Under the pieces are notes generated by a model. The model was not told the origin of the DNA. It made no database searches and worked only from the letters and a program-made list of their open reading frames with translations. A stretch of DNA of 64,000 nt, taken from the NCBI RefSeq assembly GCF_010894435.1, contig NZ_JAAIXZ010000004.1, forward strand, positions 600,242 to 664,241, in the 5' to 3' direction. The position numbers and the translations under genes are program-made. The stretch's first letter is position 1. Every line of letters starts with the position of its first letter. Of this stretch, positions 28,164-35,930 are shown piece by piece. This DNA comes from Pyxidicoccus trucidator. GTDB lineage: Bacteria > Myxococcota > Myxococcia > Myxococcales > Myxococcaceae.

Positions 28164-28877
28164 CTACCAGGGCAGGTACTGCTGAATCATCTGCCGCCAC
28201 ACGGGCCAGTCGTGGGTGCCGCCCTGCCACACGGCGAGGTGGTTGCCGATGCCCTTCTTCCACAGGAGGCTGGAGAGGTTCTCGTTGGAGGGGCGGCAGA
28301 AGTCGTGCTCGCCCACGGCGAGGACCATCTCCACGCGCTGCAGGGCGGCCAGCTGCGCCGCGTCGTTGAGGCCGTGCAGCCACTGCGTGCAGGAGTGGAA
28401 GTAGACCTCCGGGTCGTTGTGGCCGTCGAGGAACTCGTCCGTCTCGAACTTGCCGCCCATGGAGATGAGGCGGCGGAAGACGTGCGGGTGGCGGAGGCCG
28501 ACGTTGTACGAATGGAAGCCGCCGAAGCTGCACCCGGCGAGGGTGAGGCGACCGCCGGTGCTGCGGCTGGTGAGCAGGGGCACCACCTCGTGGAGGAGGT
28601 AGTCCTCCCACTGCTGGTGGCGCATGACGCGGTCATGCGGGTGGGCGGACTTGTTGAACCAGGACTCCTCGTCGACGGAGTCCGGACACACCACGATGTA
28701 CCGGCCGGACTGGATGCGGTCGGCGATGGCGCCGATGAGGCCGAAGTCCTCGGCCTGGTAGAAGCGGCCCTTGCTCGTGGGGAGCAGCAGCACCGGCTCA
28801 CCCGAGTGGCCGAAGAGGAGCACCTCCATGTCCCGGTGCAGGCGCTCGCTGTACCAGCGGTGGTATTCGCGGTTCAT
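28164..28877 (-). CDS. Esterase-D-like alpha/beta hydrolase
   Basis: This is a 237-residue cytoplasmic serine hydrolase of the esterase D fold. The nucleophile is Ser117 in GCSFGG, the acid probably Asp192 in GEHDFCRP, and the base His222 in GGTHDW. A cysteine stands directly before the nucleophile. There is no signal peptide. It resembles small esterases distantly related to enterochelin esterase, but no siderophore genes are near, so a housekeeping ester substrate is more likely. Confidence 0.8.
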   Translation of the reverse strand: MNREYHRWYSERLHRDMEVLLFGHSGEPVLLLPTSKGRFYQAEDFGLIGAIADRIQSGRYIVVCPDSVDEESWFNKSAHPHDRVMRHQQWEDYLLHEVVPLLTSRSTGGRLTLAGCSFGGFHSYNVGLRHPHVFRRLISMGGKFETDEFLDGHNDPEVYFHSCTQWLHGLNDAAQLAALQRVEMVLAVGEHDFCRPSNENLSSLLWKKGIGNHLAVWQGGTHDWPVWRQMIQQYLPW

Positions 28878-28978
28878 GGGCGGAAACTTAACCGCGTTGC
28901 GTTAGCGGCAGGCAATGGAGTGCGGCGCGGAGGCCCGGGGGGCGTGGGAGTGAACATCCGGGGCGCCGCCGCGCGCGT

Positions 28979-30016
28979 CTAGGCACCGTCCCCCTCCCTC
29001 GTGGAAGGGGTGGGAGGCGGTGCCGCCCCCGGCCAGTAGCGGTAGCCGTTCACCTGGAAGGGGACGCCGAGCTCGGCGCAGATTTCCGCAATCACGTCCG
29101 GGGTGAAGAAGTAGTTGCGGACCCGGGCGATGCGGTCGCCGTCGGTCTCCACGGTCATCACCGTGCGGACCCGGGGGCCCTGCACGTGCTCGTACCAGAA
29201 GAGCAGGACCCACGAGTCGCGGTGCCGACGCACCTCGCAGCGAGGGATGGAGCCGAGGTATCCCTCGAGCAGCTCGGCCGGGACGCCGCCGCGCTCGTCG
29301 TAGGTGATGGGGGACATCGTGCCCGCGAAGGAGCCGGTGCGCGGGTCCTTGGGGGCCTCGGGCCCGTACTCGGTGACCACGCCCACGATTTCCACCGTGG
29401 CACTGTCGAGCAGCAGCGCCGTGAGGCGCTCCATGTCCCGCGCGTTGAAGGCGTCGCAGAACGCATCCAGCACTCCGGGCGCGGGCTCGCGGGCGGGCGC
29501 TTCGGCCAGCGGGGCCGTCAGTCGCCCCCGCCCGCGGTGGAGGGCGGCCTTCACCGCGCCCACCGTCGTCGAGAGCGTGTCCGCGACTTCCTCGAGCGAG
29601 AAGTCGAAGACGTCCTTGAGGACCACCGCCGCGCGCTCCTGGGGTGGGAGCTGCACGAGCAACGTGCCGGCCGCCTCGCGCGGCGCGCGGGGCTCCTGGC
29701 CGGGCTCGAGGGCTGGAGGCGCGGCGGCGGCCAGCTCGAGCCGCGAGCGGCGCACGCGGTCAATCCAGAGGTTCGAGGCCGTCCGGAACAGCCAGGCGCG
29801 GGGCCGCGGGACGTCGCTGAACACAGTCCCAAGCGTCACGAAGGCGCGCATGAGCGACTCCTGCACCAGGTCCTCCGCATCCCACGCGTTCCGGGTGAGG
29901 TAGCGGCAGTAGCGGTAGAGCTCGGGCCGGAGCGCCTCCACGAGGTCGAGGAAGCGCTGCCAGGACGTCTTGACGTCGTCCTTGAGAGTCTCGATGGCGG
30001 GCGGTGGCTTGCTCAT
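28979..30016 (-). CDS. ECF sigma factor with C-terminal SnoaL-like domain
   Basis: This is a 345-residue protein. The sigma-2 region (about 25-95) holds DAEDLVQESLMRAF and the RAWLFRTASNLWIDRVRR core. Sigma-4 (about 125-185) holds LPPQERAAVVLKDVFDFSLEE. An extension of about 150 residues follows (190-345) with the NTF2/SnoaL-like pattern FCDAFNARDMERLTALL. In related extended ECFs this tail controls sigma activity in place of an anti-sigma factor, and none is encoded here. ATG 30016 overlaps the stop of the upstream gene (ATGA), so the two are translationally coupled. The WLPEP motif of ECF41 was not found, so the exact ECF group is open. Confidence 0.85.
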   Translation of the reverse strand: MSKPPPAIETLKDDVKTSWQRFLDLVEALRPELYRYCRYLTRNAWDAEDLVQESLMRAFVTLGTVFSDVPRPRAWLFRTASNLWIDRVRRSRLELAAAAPPALEPGQEPRAPREAAGTLLVQLPPQERAAVVLKDVFDFSLEEVADTLSTTVGAVKAALHRGRGRLTAPLAEAPAREPAPGVLDAFCDAFNARDMERLTALLLDSATVEIVGVVTEYGPEAPKDPRTGSFAGTMSPITYDERGGVPAELLEGYLGSIPRCEVRRHRDSWVLLFWYEHVQGPRVRTVMTVETDGDRIARVRNYFFTPDVIAEICAELGVPFQVNGYRYWPGAAPPPTPSTREGDGA

Positions 30017-30606
30017 GTCTTGTGCGGCTCGTAGCACAGCACGACGAGGTTGCGGCCCAGCTGCGTCGTACGGACCAGGTTCAGCTTCTGACGGTTCCCC
30101 GTGGGCGGGAAGAGCGGCGTTCCCGAGCCGAGCAGGACGGGATGCACGATGAGCCGGTACTCGTCGATGAGGTCGTGCTGCGCGAGGGTGGAGACCAGGC
30201 CCGCGCCAGCCCACGCCACGAGCGGCTTGCCAGGCTGACTCTTGAGCTCGGTGAGGGTCTCCGCGACGCGGTCACGGACGATGCGCGTGTTGTTCCACGT
30301 CGCGTGCTCGAGCGTCCGTGACAGGACGAGCTTCGGCAGGGCATTCATCTTGCGGGCGAACGCAAGGTCCGCCGCCGAGCGGGGGTTCACCTCGGCGTTC
30401 GGCCAGTAGCTCAGCATCAGCTCATACGAGCGTCGGCCGTAGAGCGCGAGGCCGACGGAGTCGATCATCTCGTCGCAGTACTGCTCGAACTGCGGGTTGC
30501 CATCGTCGAACCAGTCGAGCTCGCGGTTCGGCCCCTCGATGTAGCCGTCGAGAGACACAATCATTGAAACGAAGAGGCGCCTGACAGGGGGCTTCGTGGT
30601 CGTCAT
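30013..30606 (-). CDS. RibD C-terminal/DHFR-like domain protein
   Basis: This is a 197-residue protein of the dihydrofolate reductase-like RibD-C family. IVSLDGYIEGPN near the N-terminus, LYGRRSYELMLSYWP, a W-A-G-A-G-L nucleotide-contact loop and HPVLLGSGTPLF are typical. These proteins bind NADPH, but most have no proven folate reductase activity, so I avoid the name dihydrofolate reductase. It starts at ATG 30606 and is the first gene of a two-gene unit with the ECF sigma factor, which suggests the enzyme and regulator respond to the same condition. Confidence 0.8.
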   Translation of the reverse strand: MTTTKPPVRRLFVSMIVSLDGYIEGPNRELDWFDDGNPQFEQYCDEMIDSVGLALYGRRSYELMLSYWPNAEVNPRSAADLAFARKMNALPKLVLSRTLEHATWNNTRIVRDRVAETLTELKSQPGKPLVAWAGAGLVSTLAQHDLIDEYRLIVHPVLLGSGTPLFPPTGNRQKLNLVRTTQLGRNLVVLCYEPHKT

Positions 30607-30748
30607 GAACGGGAGACGAACCAGGGCGCGGAAAAGATACGGCGCCGCGTTTTTTCTGGGGGCACCCCGGGTCAGGCCTGCAGGCTGAGCACGGGATGTC
30701 CCCTGGCCGTCTCGGCAAGGGACCGCGGCTGTCTGCCCGGCACCGGGA

Positions 30749-31438
30749 TTACCGACGCGCGCCCCACGGCCGCAGGAAGTCGTCGGACTCGGCGAGGATT
30801 CGGGGGAGCGACGCGGTGAGCTCGTGGCCGTCGTCCACCTCCACCAGTCGCATGTGGCGCCGGCCCTCGGCCCACTGGCGCGAATAGTGGATGTTGCAGG
30901 TGTCGTCCGTGCGTCCGTGGATGATGAGCGTGGGGACTCGCACGTCTGGCCAGCCTCCCGTGCGCGCGTCCACTGTCTCCGCGTCCGGGATGAAGCCGGA
31001 GTGGATGCGCACCTTGCGCTTCTCCGCGAAGTCGTCCGTCTCAATCCAGCCGGCCTTCTGCCAGTGGGCCCACGCCGCGTCTCCCATGCGGCGGTGGAGC
31101 TGCTCCACCACCCGGAACGCGGGCGCCAGCAACACCAGCGCGCACACCCGCGCGTCCTGCTCCGCCACCCGCGAGGCGACGAGCCCGCCCAGGCTGGAGC
31201 CGAAGAGGACCGCGCGCTCCTCGGGCCCGCCCAGCGCCGCGCTCACCGTGTCCAGCATCGCGCTCACGTGCAGTTGCTCCATCGACGGCACGCGGAGGTT
31301 GAGGCGCTCCACGTGAAGCCCCTGGCCCGCGTAGTGCTTCGCCACTGCCACACCCTTCGTTGAATCGGGTCCCGAGGCGAAGCCGTGCAGATACATCCAG
31401 CGGGGACTCTTGGGAGGGGGCAGGGGCGGCGTGCTCAT
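30749..31438 (-). CDS. YqiA-like alpha/beta hydrolase
   Basis: This is a 229-residue cytoplasmic hydrolase. YLHGFASGPDSTKG at 16-29 is the hallmark of the YqiA/YcfP esterase group. The nucleophile is Ser82 in FGSSLGG, with an acid in HGRTDD and a base His in DDGHE. It probably acts on an ester, with palmitoyl-CoA and p-nitrophenyl esters known for E. coli YqiA. It starts at ATG 31438. I see no operon partner with an obvious link. Confidence 0.8.
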   Translation of the reverse strand: MSTPPLPPPKSPRWMYLHGFASGPDSTKGVAVAKHYAGQGLHVERLNLRVPSMEQLHVSAMLDTVSAALGGPEERAVLFGSSLGGLVASRVAEQDARVCALVLLAPAFRVVEQLHRRMGDAAWAHWQKAGWIETDDFAEKRKVRIHSGFIPDAETVDARTGGWPDVRVPTLIIHGRTDDTCNIHYSRQWAEGRRHMRLVEVDDGHELTASLPRILAESDDFLRPWGARR

Positions 31439-31504
31439 GGTGGAGCACTGTACCTGCCGGGCAGTGCCGGTGCGTCCTGGAATGCCCTCGTATGGGAGCC
31501 TCCG

Positions 31505-32098
31505 TCAGAACCGCAGCACCGGCCCCGCAATCACCGAGTGCAGCGGGTCCGCGCACTCGCGGATGCTCTCCTCGGTGAACTTCACGTCGCAGAACTGGAA
31601 GGCCGTGGCCACCGACAGGCCCCAGTACTGGTTGATCCACCCGTCCACGCCCACCCGGAAGGCCATGCCCGTGGTGTCTATCTTCTCGCGGAAGAGGTTC
31701 CCCGCGTTGTCCGGGATGAAGGTGCTCGACCAGCTCTTCGACAGGCGCGCCCCCACCCACGGGTTGATGCGCTTGTCGCGGAAGAAGCGCAGCCGCGCTT
31801 CGATTCCCACCGCCTTGTAGTCGAGCTGCGCCCGCTCCAGCCGGCTCGGGTCTCCAGACACGGGGAACTGCTGCCCCCACGTCTCGGAGACTTCAGCCAG
31901 CAGGCCCACCGACAGTCCCGGCGGTGACTCCACGCCGAGGTACCCGTGCAGCGCCGGGCCCTTCGTGTGGAAGTCGCTCATGTGGTCCAGGGTGATTCCC
32001 GCACCCAGCGAGGCATAGCCGTGCCAGCCTTCCGCCGCGGCCTCCGTCCCCACGCCCAGCACGCCCGCCAGTGCCACCCACTTCGACAGCATTCTCAT
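31505..32098 (-). CDS. Predicted outer-membrane beta-barrel protein
   Basis: This is a 197-residue exported protein starting at ATG 32098, with a signal peptide ending near TEAAA. The mature part consists of alternating polar and hydrophobic strands with conserved aromatic girdle positions (GYASLGAGITLDHM, NQYWGLSVATAFQF). It ends in VLRF, the terminal aromatic expected for outer-membrane insertion. It probably forms a small 8-stranded barrel. The function is unknown. It lies 66 bp upstream of the YqiA-like gene on the same strand. Confidence 0.65.
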   Translation of the reverse strand: MRMLSKWVALAGVLGVGTEAAAEGWHGYASLGAGITLDHMSDFHTKGPALHGYLGVESPPGLSVGLLAEVSETWGQQFPVSGDPSRLERAQLDYKAVGIEARLRFFRDKRINPWVGARLSKSWSSTFIPDNAGNLFREKIDTTGMAFRVGVDGWINQYWGLSVATAFQFCDVKFTEESIRECADPLHSVIAGPVLRF

Positions 32099-32234
32099 GC
32101 GCGCCAGTGTACGCCCGGGACTGTCCTCTCCGGGAACACGGGTCGCCTGTCCTCCCACGTCCATGTCATGAAACCCGGCAGACCCCCGTCACGGAGAGGC
32201 CTGTTACCCCGGGTCCGGACGCGCGCGACTCACC

Positions 32235-32369
32235 GTGGGGGACGCCGAGCAGGCCAGCGGGCCCGGCTCCTTCATCTACGTCCCCCAGCACGTGCCGCAC
32301 CTCTTCCACTCCATCGAGGAGCGGCGGGTGCTCCGGGGGCTCTTCGCTCCGGCCGAGTCCGGCGGTTAG
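32235..32369 (+). pseudogene. C-terminal remnant of a cupin-like gene
   Basis: A 44-codon frame ends in TAG at 32367-32369 and reads like the end of a cupin: SGPGSFIYVPQHVPHLFHSI. This is the G-x-x-x-x-VP-x-x-x-x-H motif followed by the usual E-R-R-V-L strand. No N-terminal half or proper start precedes it, so I read it as a decayed fragment just upstream of the MoxR gene. At this length chance cannot be excluded. Confidence 0.45.
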
Positions 32370-32380
32370 GCTCACGTCCC

Positions 32381-33550
32381 ATGTCCGTTTCCTTCGAAGC
32401 CGCTGCCTCCGCCGTTCGCGATGCCCTCACCGACGCGGGGCGTGGGCTCATCGAGCGCGAGGCGATGGTGGAGCTCGTCGCCCTGTCCGCCGTGGCCGGC
32501 GAGCACCTGCTCGTCATCGGCCCGCCCGGCACCGCGAAGAGCGAGGCCGTGCGCCGTACCTCCCGCGCCCTCGGCGGCTCCTACTTCGAGTACCTCCTCG
32601 GCCGCTTCACCGAGCCTTCCGAGCTGTTTGGCCCCGTGGACCTGCGCAAGCTGCGCGAGGGGCTCGTGGAGACGGAGACCTCCGGCATGCTGCCCGAGGC
32701 CGAGGTCGCCTTCCTCGATGAAGTCTTCCTCGGCTCCACCGCCATCCTCAACACGCTGCTCGGCATCCTCAACGAGCGCACCTTCCGCCGGGGCCACACC
32801 CGCATGCGCTGCCCGCTGCGCGTCTGCGTGGGCGCCTCCAACGCGCTGCCCGAGGATGACTCGCTCGCCGCCTTCGCCGACCGCTTCCTCGCGCGCATCT
32901 TCGTCGAGCCCGTGCCCGACCCGCGGCTGGAGGAGCTGCTCGCCGGTGGCGCCGCGCTGTGGGGCGAGGGCGAGACCCGCTCGACGTCGCTGGAGTCCGT
33001 GGACGTGCTCGCCCAGGCCGCGCGCGAGGCGGACCTGTCCGTCGTCCGGCCGCACCTGGCCCACGCCCTGCGCACGCTGCGCGCCGCCGGCATCGCCCTG
33101 TCCGACCGCCGCGCGGTGAAGGTGCAGAAGCTCATCGCCTCCGCCGCCGTCCTCGCCGGCCGGCGCACCCCGAGCACCGCGGACCTGTGGCCGCTCGTCT
33201 ACGCCGTGCCCACCAAGGAGGCCCAGGCGCTCGCGCGCGATGTGCTGCGCGAGCTGCTCGCCGCGTCGGAGAACCCGGCCCTCGCCTCCGCCGCGCTGGA
33301 GGCCAGCGCGGGGCCACGGGCTCGCGCGCAGCGCATCGCCACCGCGGGACACCTGCTGCTCGCGGAGCGGCCCGCTGACGGTGACGCCGAGGCGGTCGCC
33401 GCGTGGCGGCTGAAGCTGGAGGGCGTGGCCCGGGAGATGGACGCGGGCTTCGCGCTCGAGGCCATGCCCGAGGAGCTCAAGGCGCTGCGTGCCCAGCTCT
33501 CCCTGGTGCTGGCGCCCACGGCCGCCGTGGCACCGGGCGTGGCGGCCTGA
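32381..33550 (+). CDS. MoxR/RavA-type AAA+ ATPase of a ternary system
   Basis: This is a 389-residue AAA+ protein. Walker A is GPPGTAKS (47-54), Walker B is VAFLDE (109-114), the sensor-1 Asn lies in GASNALPED (151-159) and the arginine finger is R168 in FADRFL. The insertion and lid pattern is RavA-like. MoxR ATPases act as chaperone-like remodelers that load metal or maturation factors through a vWA partner. I start at ATG 32381, since the longer frame from 31946 is unrelated sequence. It heads a four-gene block with bpX, vWA-propeller and bpX6 proteins, which identifies the context as a MoxR-vWA-beta-propeller ternary system. Confidence 0.9.
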   Translation: MSVSFEAAASAVRDALTDAGRGLIEREAMVELVALSAVAGEHLLVIGPPGTAKSEAVRRTSRALGGSYFEYLLGRFTEPSELFGPVDLRKLREGLVETETSGMLPEAEVAFLDEVFLGSTAILNTLLGILNERTFRRGHTRMRCPLRVCVGASNALPEDDSLAAFADRFLARIFVEPVPDPRLEELLAGGAALWGEGETRSTSLESVDVLAQAAREADLSVVRPHLAHALRTLRAAGIALSDRRAVKVQKLIASAAVLAGRRTPSTADLWPLVYAVPTKEAQALARDVLRELLAASENPALASAALEASAGPRARAQRIATAGHLLLAERPADGDAEAVAAWRLKLEGVAREMDAGFALEAMPEELKALRAQLSLVLAPTAAVAPGVAA

Positions 33551-33633
33551 GGAACGGATGTGGGCCCGGTGCTCGAGACGGCAGGGCACGCCGAGTGGAC
33601 TTCGACGCAGGCAAGGGGATGAGGGGGACGGAC

Positions 33634-34104
33634 ATGGGCAACGCAGGACATGACAGCGCCTCCGCGCGCGTGCCGGTGCGCTGGGGCCCTCGGGCCGAGC
33701 CGCTGGAGCCGCTCGCCATCGCGGGCGAGGGGCCCGTGGCGCTCGCGCTCGCGCGCCGGGCGCTCTCCGAGGACGATGCGCGGCTCGCCACGTGGAGCGG
33801 CGTGGCGGGGACGGGCATCCTCATCCTGCTCGGCTCCGCCAGCTCGCTGCCGTGGGTGGATGGCGCGGTGTACCTCGGCCGGGACTCCGCCGCGCCGTCG
33901 CTGCTGCTGCCCTGCGCGCTCGCACCCGACGTGGCGTCGTCGATGCTGGAGCGCGCGCTGCTCGCCCGCGTGGCGAATGGCGGCACGCCGGTGGCGGTGC
34001 TGCCCGCGTCCGGGCACCTCGTCTCCGTGGGCGCGGCCCGGCCCGTGTCCCGGGTGACGCTCACCGCGTGGCTGGAGCCCACTCCGGCCGGGGTGACTCC
34101 GTGA
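33634..34104 (+). CDS. Small bpX-type protein of the MoxR-vWA-propeller system
   Basis: This is a 156-residue protein with one domain. VPVRWGPRAEPLEPLAI opens the fold. GTGILILLGSASSLPWVDG and VYLGRDSAAPSLLLP are the recognisable core of the small bpX family that accompanies MoxR and vWA-propeller genes. I cannot tell bpX2 from bpX5 without a profile. ATG 33634 has a GAGGG site, and ATG 33619 is the alternative. Its stop overlaps the start of the next gene (GTGA). The role is unknown, probably as an adaptor within the complex. Confidence 0.7.
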   Translation: MGNAGHDSASARVPVRWGPRAEPLEPLAIAGEGPVALALARRALSEDDARLATWSGVAGTGILILLGSASSLPWVDGAVYLGRDSAAPSLLLPCALAPDVASSMLERALLARVANGGTPVAVLPASGHLVSVGAARPVSRVTLTAWLEPTPAGVTP

Positions 34105-35930
34105 GCGCGCTGCCCCCGGCGCTGCGGCCCTGGGCGCAGCAGCTCTCCCTGTTCCAGGACGACCTGGCCCTGCACCTGGGGCCGTACGTGGCGCGGCTGT
34201 CCGCGGCGCTTGGCTCCTTGCGCCCACGTGGCGAGGCCGATGGCGGCGAGCCCCAGGGCTATGACGGCCTGTCGCGCCGTGGCACCTATGACCGGCTGCT
34301 CGTGAGCGAGTGGCTGTGGGCCCTGGAGTCTCCCGACGAGCTGGTGCGCCGCGCCGCCTTCGGGGAGCTGTCCTTCCTCAAGCCCGCGTTCCGCCAGCCG
34401 CAGGGCTCGCGCCGCACGGTGGCGCTGCTCGACGCGGGCCCGGACCAGCTCGGCGCGCCTCGCATCGCCCACCTCGCGCTGCTCATCGTCCTGTCCCGTC
34501 GCGCCGAGGCCGCGGGCGCTGCCTTCTCGTGGGGCGTCCTCCAGAGCGACCCCGCGAAGGGCGCCTTCTCACAGGTGACGCCCGCCACCGTCGGCACCTG
34601 GCTTGCCGCTCGCGACCTGGAGCCCGCGACGAACGCGCGGCTCGAGGCCTGGCGGGACGCGCTGTCCATCGACGTGGCACCGGAGGACGCGTGGCTCGTG
34701 GGCGACGCGCGCCTGTCCCGGCTGCCGAAGGCCACCGGCCTGTCCCGCGTGGAGGTGGCCGAGGTGCTGGCGCCGGACACGCGGCAGCTCACGGTGGAGG
34801 TGCGGCCTACCTCGCGCGCCGCGCGCTCCGTGGTGCTGGACCTGCCGCCGCCCGACACCTGCGTGCGCCTGCTCAGAGCCCCGTTCCAGCAGGCCCGCGC
34901 CACGCCGCCCGTGACGGCGCCCCACGTGGAGACGCCTCAGCTGCGCAAGTTCGCCTTCTCCGCGGATGGCCGCCGGCTGCTGCTCTACCGCCAGGACGGC
35001 AGCGTGGCGGCCATGGCGCTGCCGCACTCCATTCGCGCCACCGTGCCCAGGGCCCGCAAGGTGCTGCCGCTGCCTGGGCACACGGTGCTGGGCGCGGGCT
35101 GGCGCCACAACGGGGGCATCCTCGTCCTGTCGCAGTCCGAGACCGACTACGTGCTCCACGGCAATCTCCGCTCCACTCCGACCCGGGACCGCGACGCCCA
35201 TATCTTCCAGGTTGAAGCCAGGCCCGCGCGCCCGACGCTGGCGCCCGGAGGGCTGCCGCCGGGCCGGTTGTTGAGCTACGAGGACTCGCACGGCAACGAG
35301 CGCCTGCTCATGGCGGGGCTGGACAAGAGCCTCTACCTCATCGAGCAGGAAGGGTCTCCGCGACGCATCGTCGTCTCGCACGTGGCGCTGGAAGTCACCG
35401 CCGCGGCCGAGGTGAACCGCAAGGTGGTCTTCGTGCTGAGCCCCACGTCCGCGGAGGAGCGGAAGGCGTCCGGTGCGTGGCTGGGCGTCGTGGAGCGGGA
35501 CTTCCTGCGCCACCTCCCGCTGGGCGTGGATGGCTCCTCCGCGTACTTCGGCTACACCGGCGATGCCGCGCACCCCGAGGCGGGCCTGCTCGCGGTATGG
35601 CATGGGTCGGGGTTGTGGCGCCTGTTCCTCGCGGGTGGCTCGGTGGACGTGCACGTTCCCACGGGCATGCGCGTGGTGGGCACGGGCACCTGCCGCGAAG
35701 CACCGGGCGAGCCCGGCGTGCTGGCGCTCGGCGAGGAACGGCGCACCATCTGGCTCATCAGCGCGAAGGGCCGCTACAAGGTGATGGTGGCCTGGGAGGA
35801 CGTGCTGTACGCGGAGGCCAGCCACGCCGTGCCGGTGCTCGGGTGTGTGTTGAAGGGAGGCGGGTTGGTGCTGAGCAACCTGCTCGAGGGCGGCATCCTG
35901 TACCAGTCGCTGCCGGGAGCGGGCGGATGA
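34101..35930 (+). CDS. vWA-like/beta-propeller fusion protein
   Basis: This is a 609-residue protein starting at GTG 34101 (GTGA overlap). The N-terminal part (about 50-260) looks like a von Willebrand A domain: TVALLDAGPDQLG at 107-118 sits at the metal site and is followed by a long helix with LLIVLSRRAEAAG. The DxSxS motif is changed to D-A-G-P-D, so metal binding may be lost or altered. From about 300 onward the sequence is a propeller of WD-like blades (LRKFAFSADGRRLLLYRQDG and similar). In ternary systems the vWA protein is the MoxR partner, and the propeller probably binds the target. The assignment of the vWA part is by pattern. Confidence 0.75.
   Translation: MSALPPALRPWAQQLSLFQDDLALHLGPYVARLSAALGSLRPRGEADGGEPQGYDGLSRRGTYDRLLVSEWLWALESPDELVRRAAFGELSFLKPAFRQPQGSRRTVALLDAGPDQLGAPRIAHLALLIVLSRRAEAAGAAFSWGVLQSDPAKGAFSQVTPATVGTWLAARDLEPATNARLEAWRDALSIDVAPEDAWLVGDARLSRLPKATGLSRVEVAEVLAPDTRQLTVEVRPTSRAARSVVLDLPPPDTCVRLLRAPFQQARATPPVTAPHVETPQLRKFAFSADGRRLLLYRQDGSVAAMALPHSIRATVPRARKVLPLPGHTVLGAGWRHNGGILVLSQSETDYVLHGNLRSTPTRDRDAHIFQVEARPARPTLAPGGLPPGRLLSYEDSHGNERLLMAGLDKSLYLIEQEGSPRRIVVSHVALEVTAAAEVNRKVVFVLSPTSAEERKASGAWLGVVERDFLRHLPLGVDGSSAYFGYTGDAAHPEAGLLAVWHGSGLWRLFLAGGSVDVHVPTGMRVVGTGTCREAPGEPGVLALGEERRTIWLISAKGRYKVMVAWEDVLYAEASHAVPVLGCVLKGGGLVLSNLLEGGILYQSLPGAGG

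Noticed and set aside
30013..30606. Naming this gene as folate-pathway dihydrofolate reductase
   Set aside because: The family match is to the RibD C-terminal/YyaP group, for which folate reductase activity is generally unproven.
35477..35926. N-terminal extension of the bpX6-like protein
   Set aside because: The added residues are a shadow of the propeller gene. The ATGA overlap at 35927 and the domain start fit a later start.
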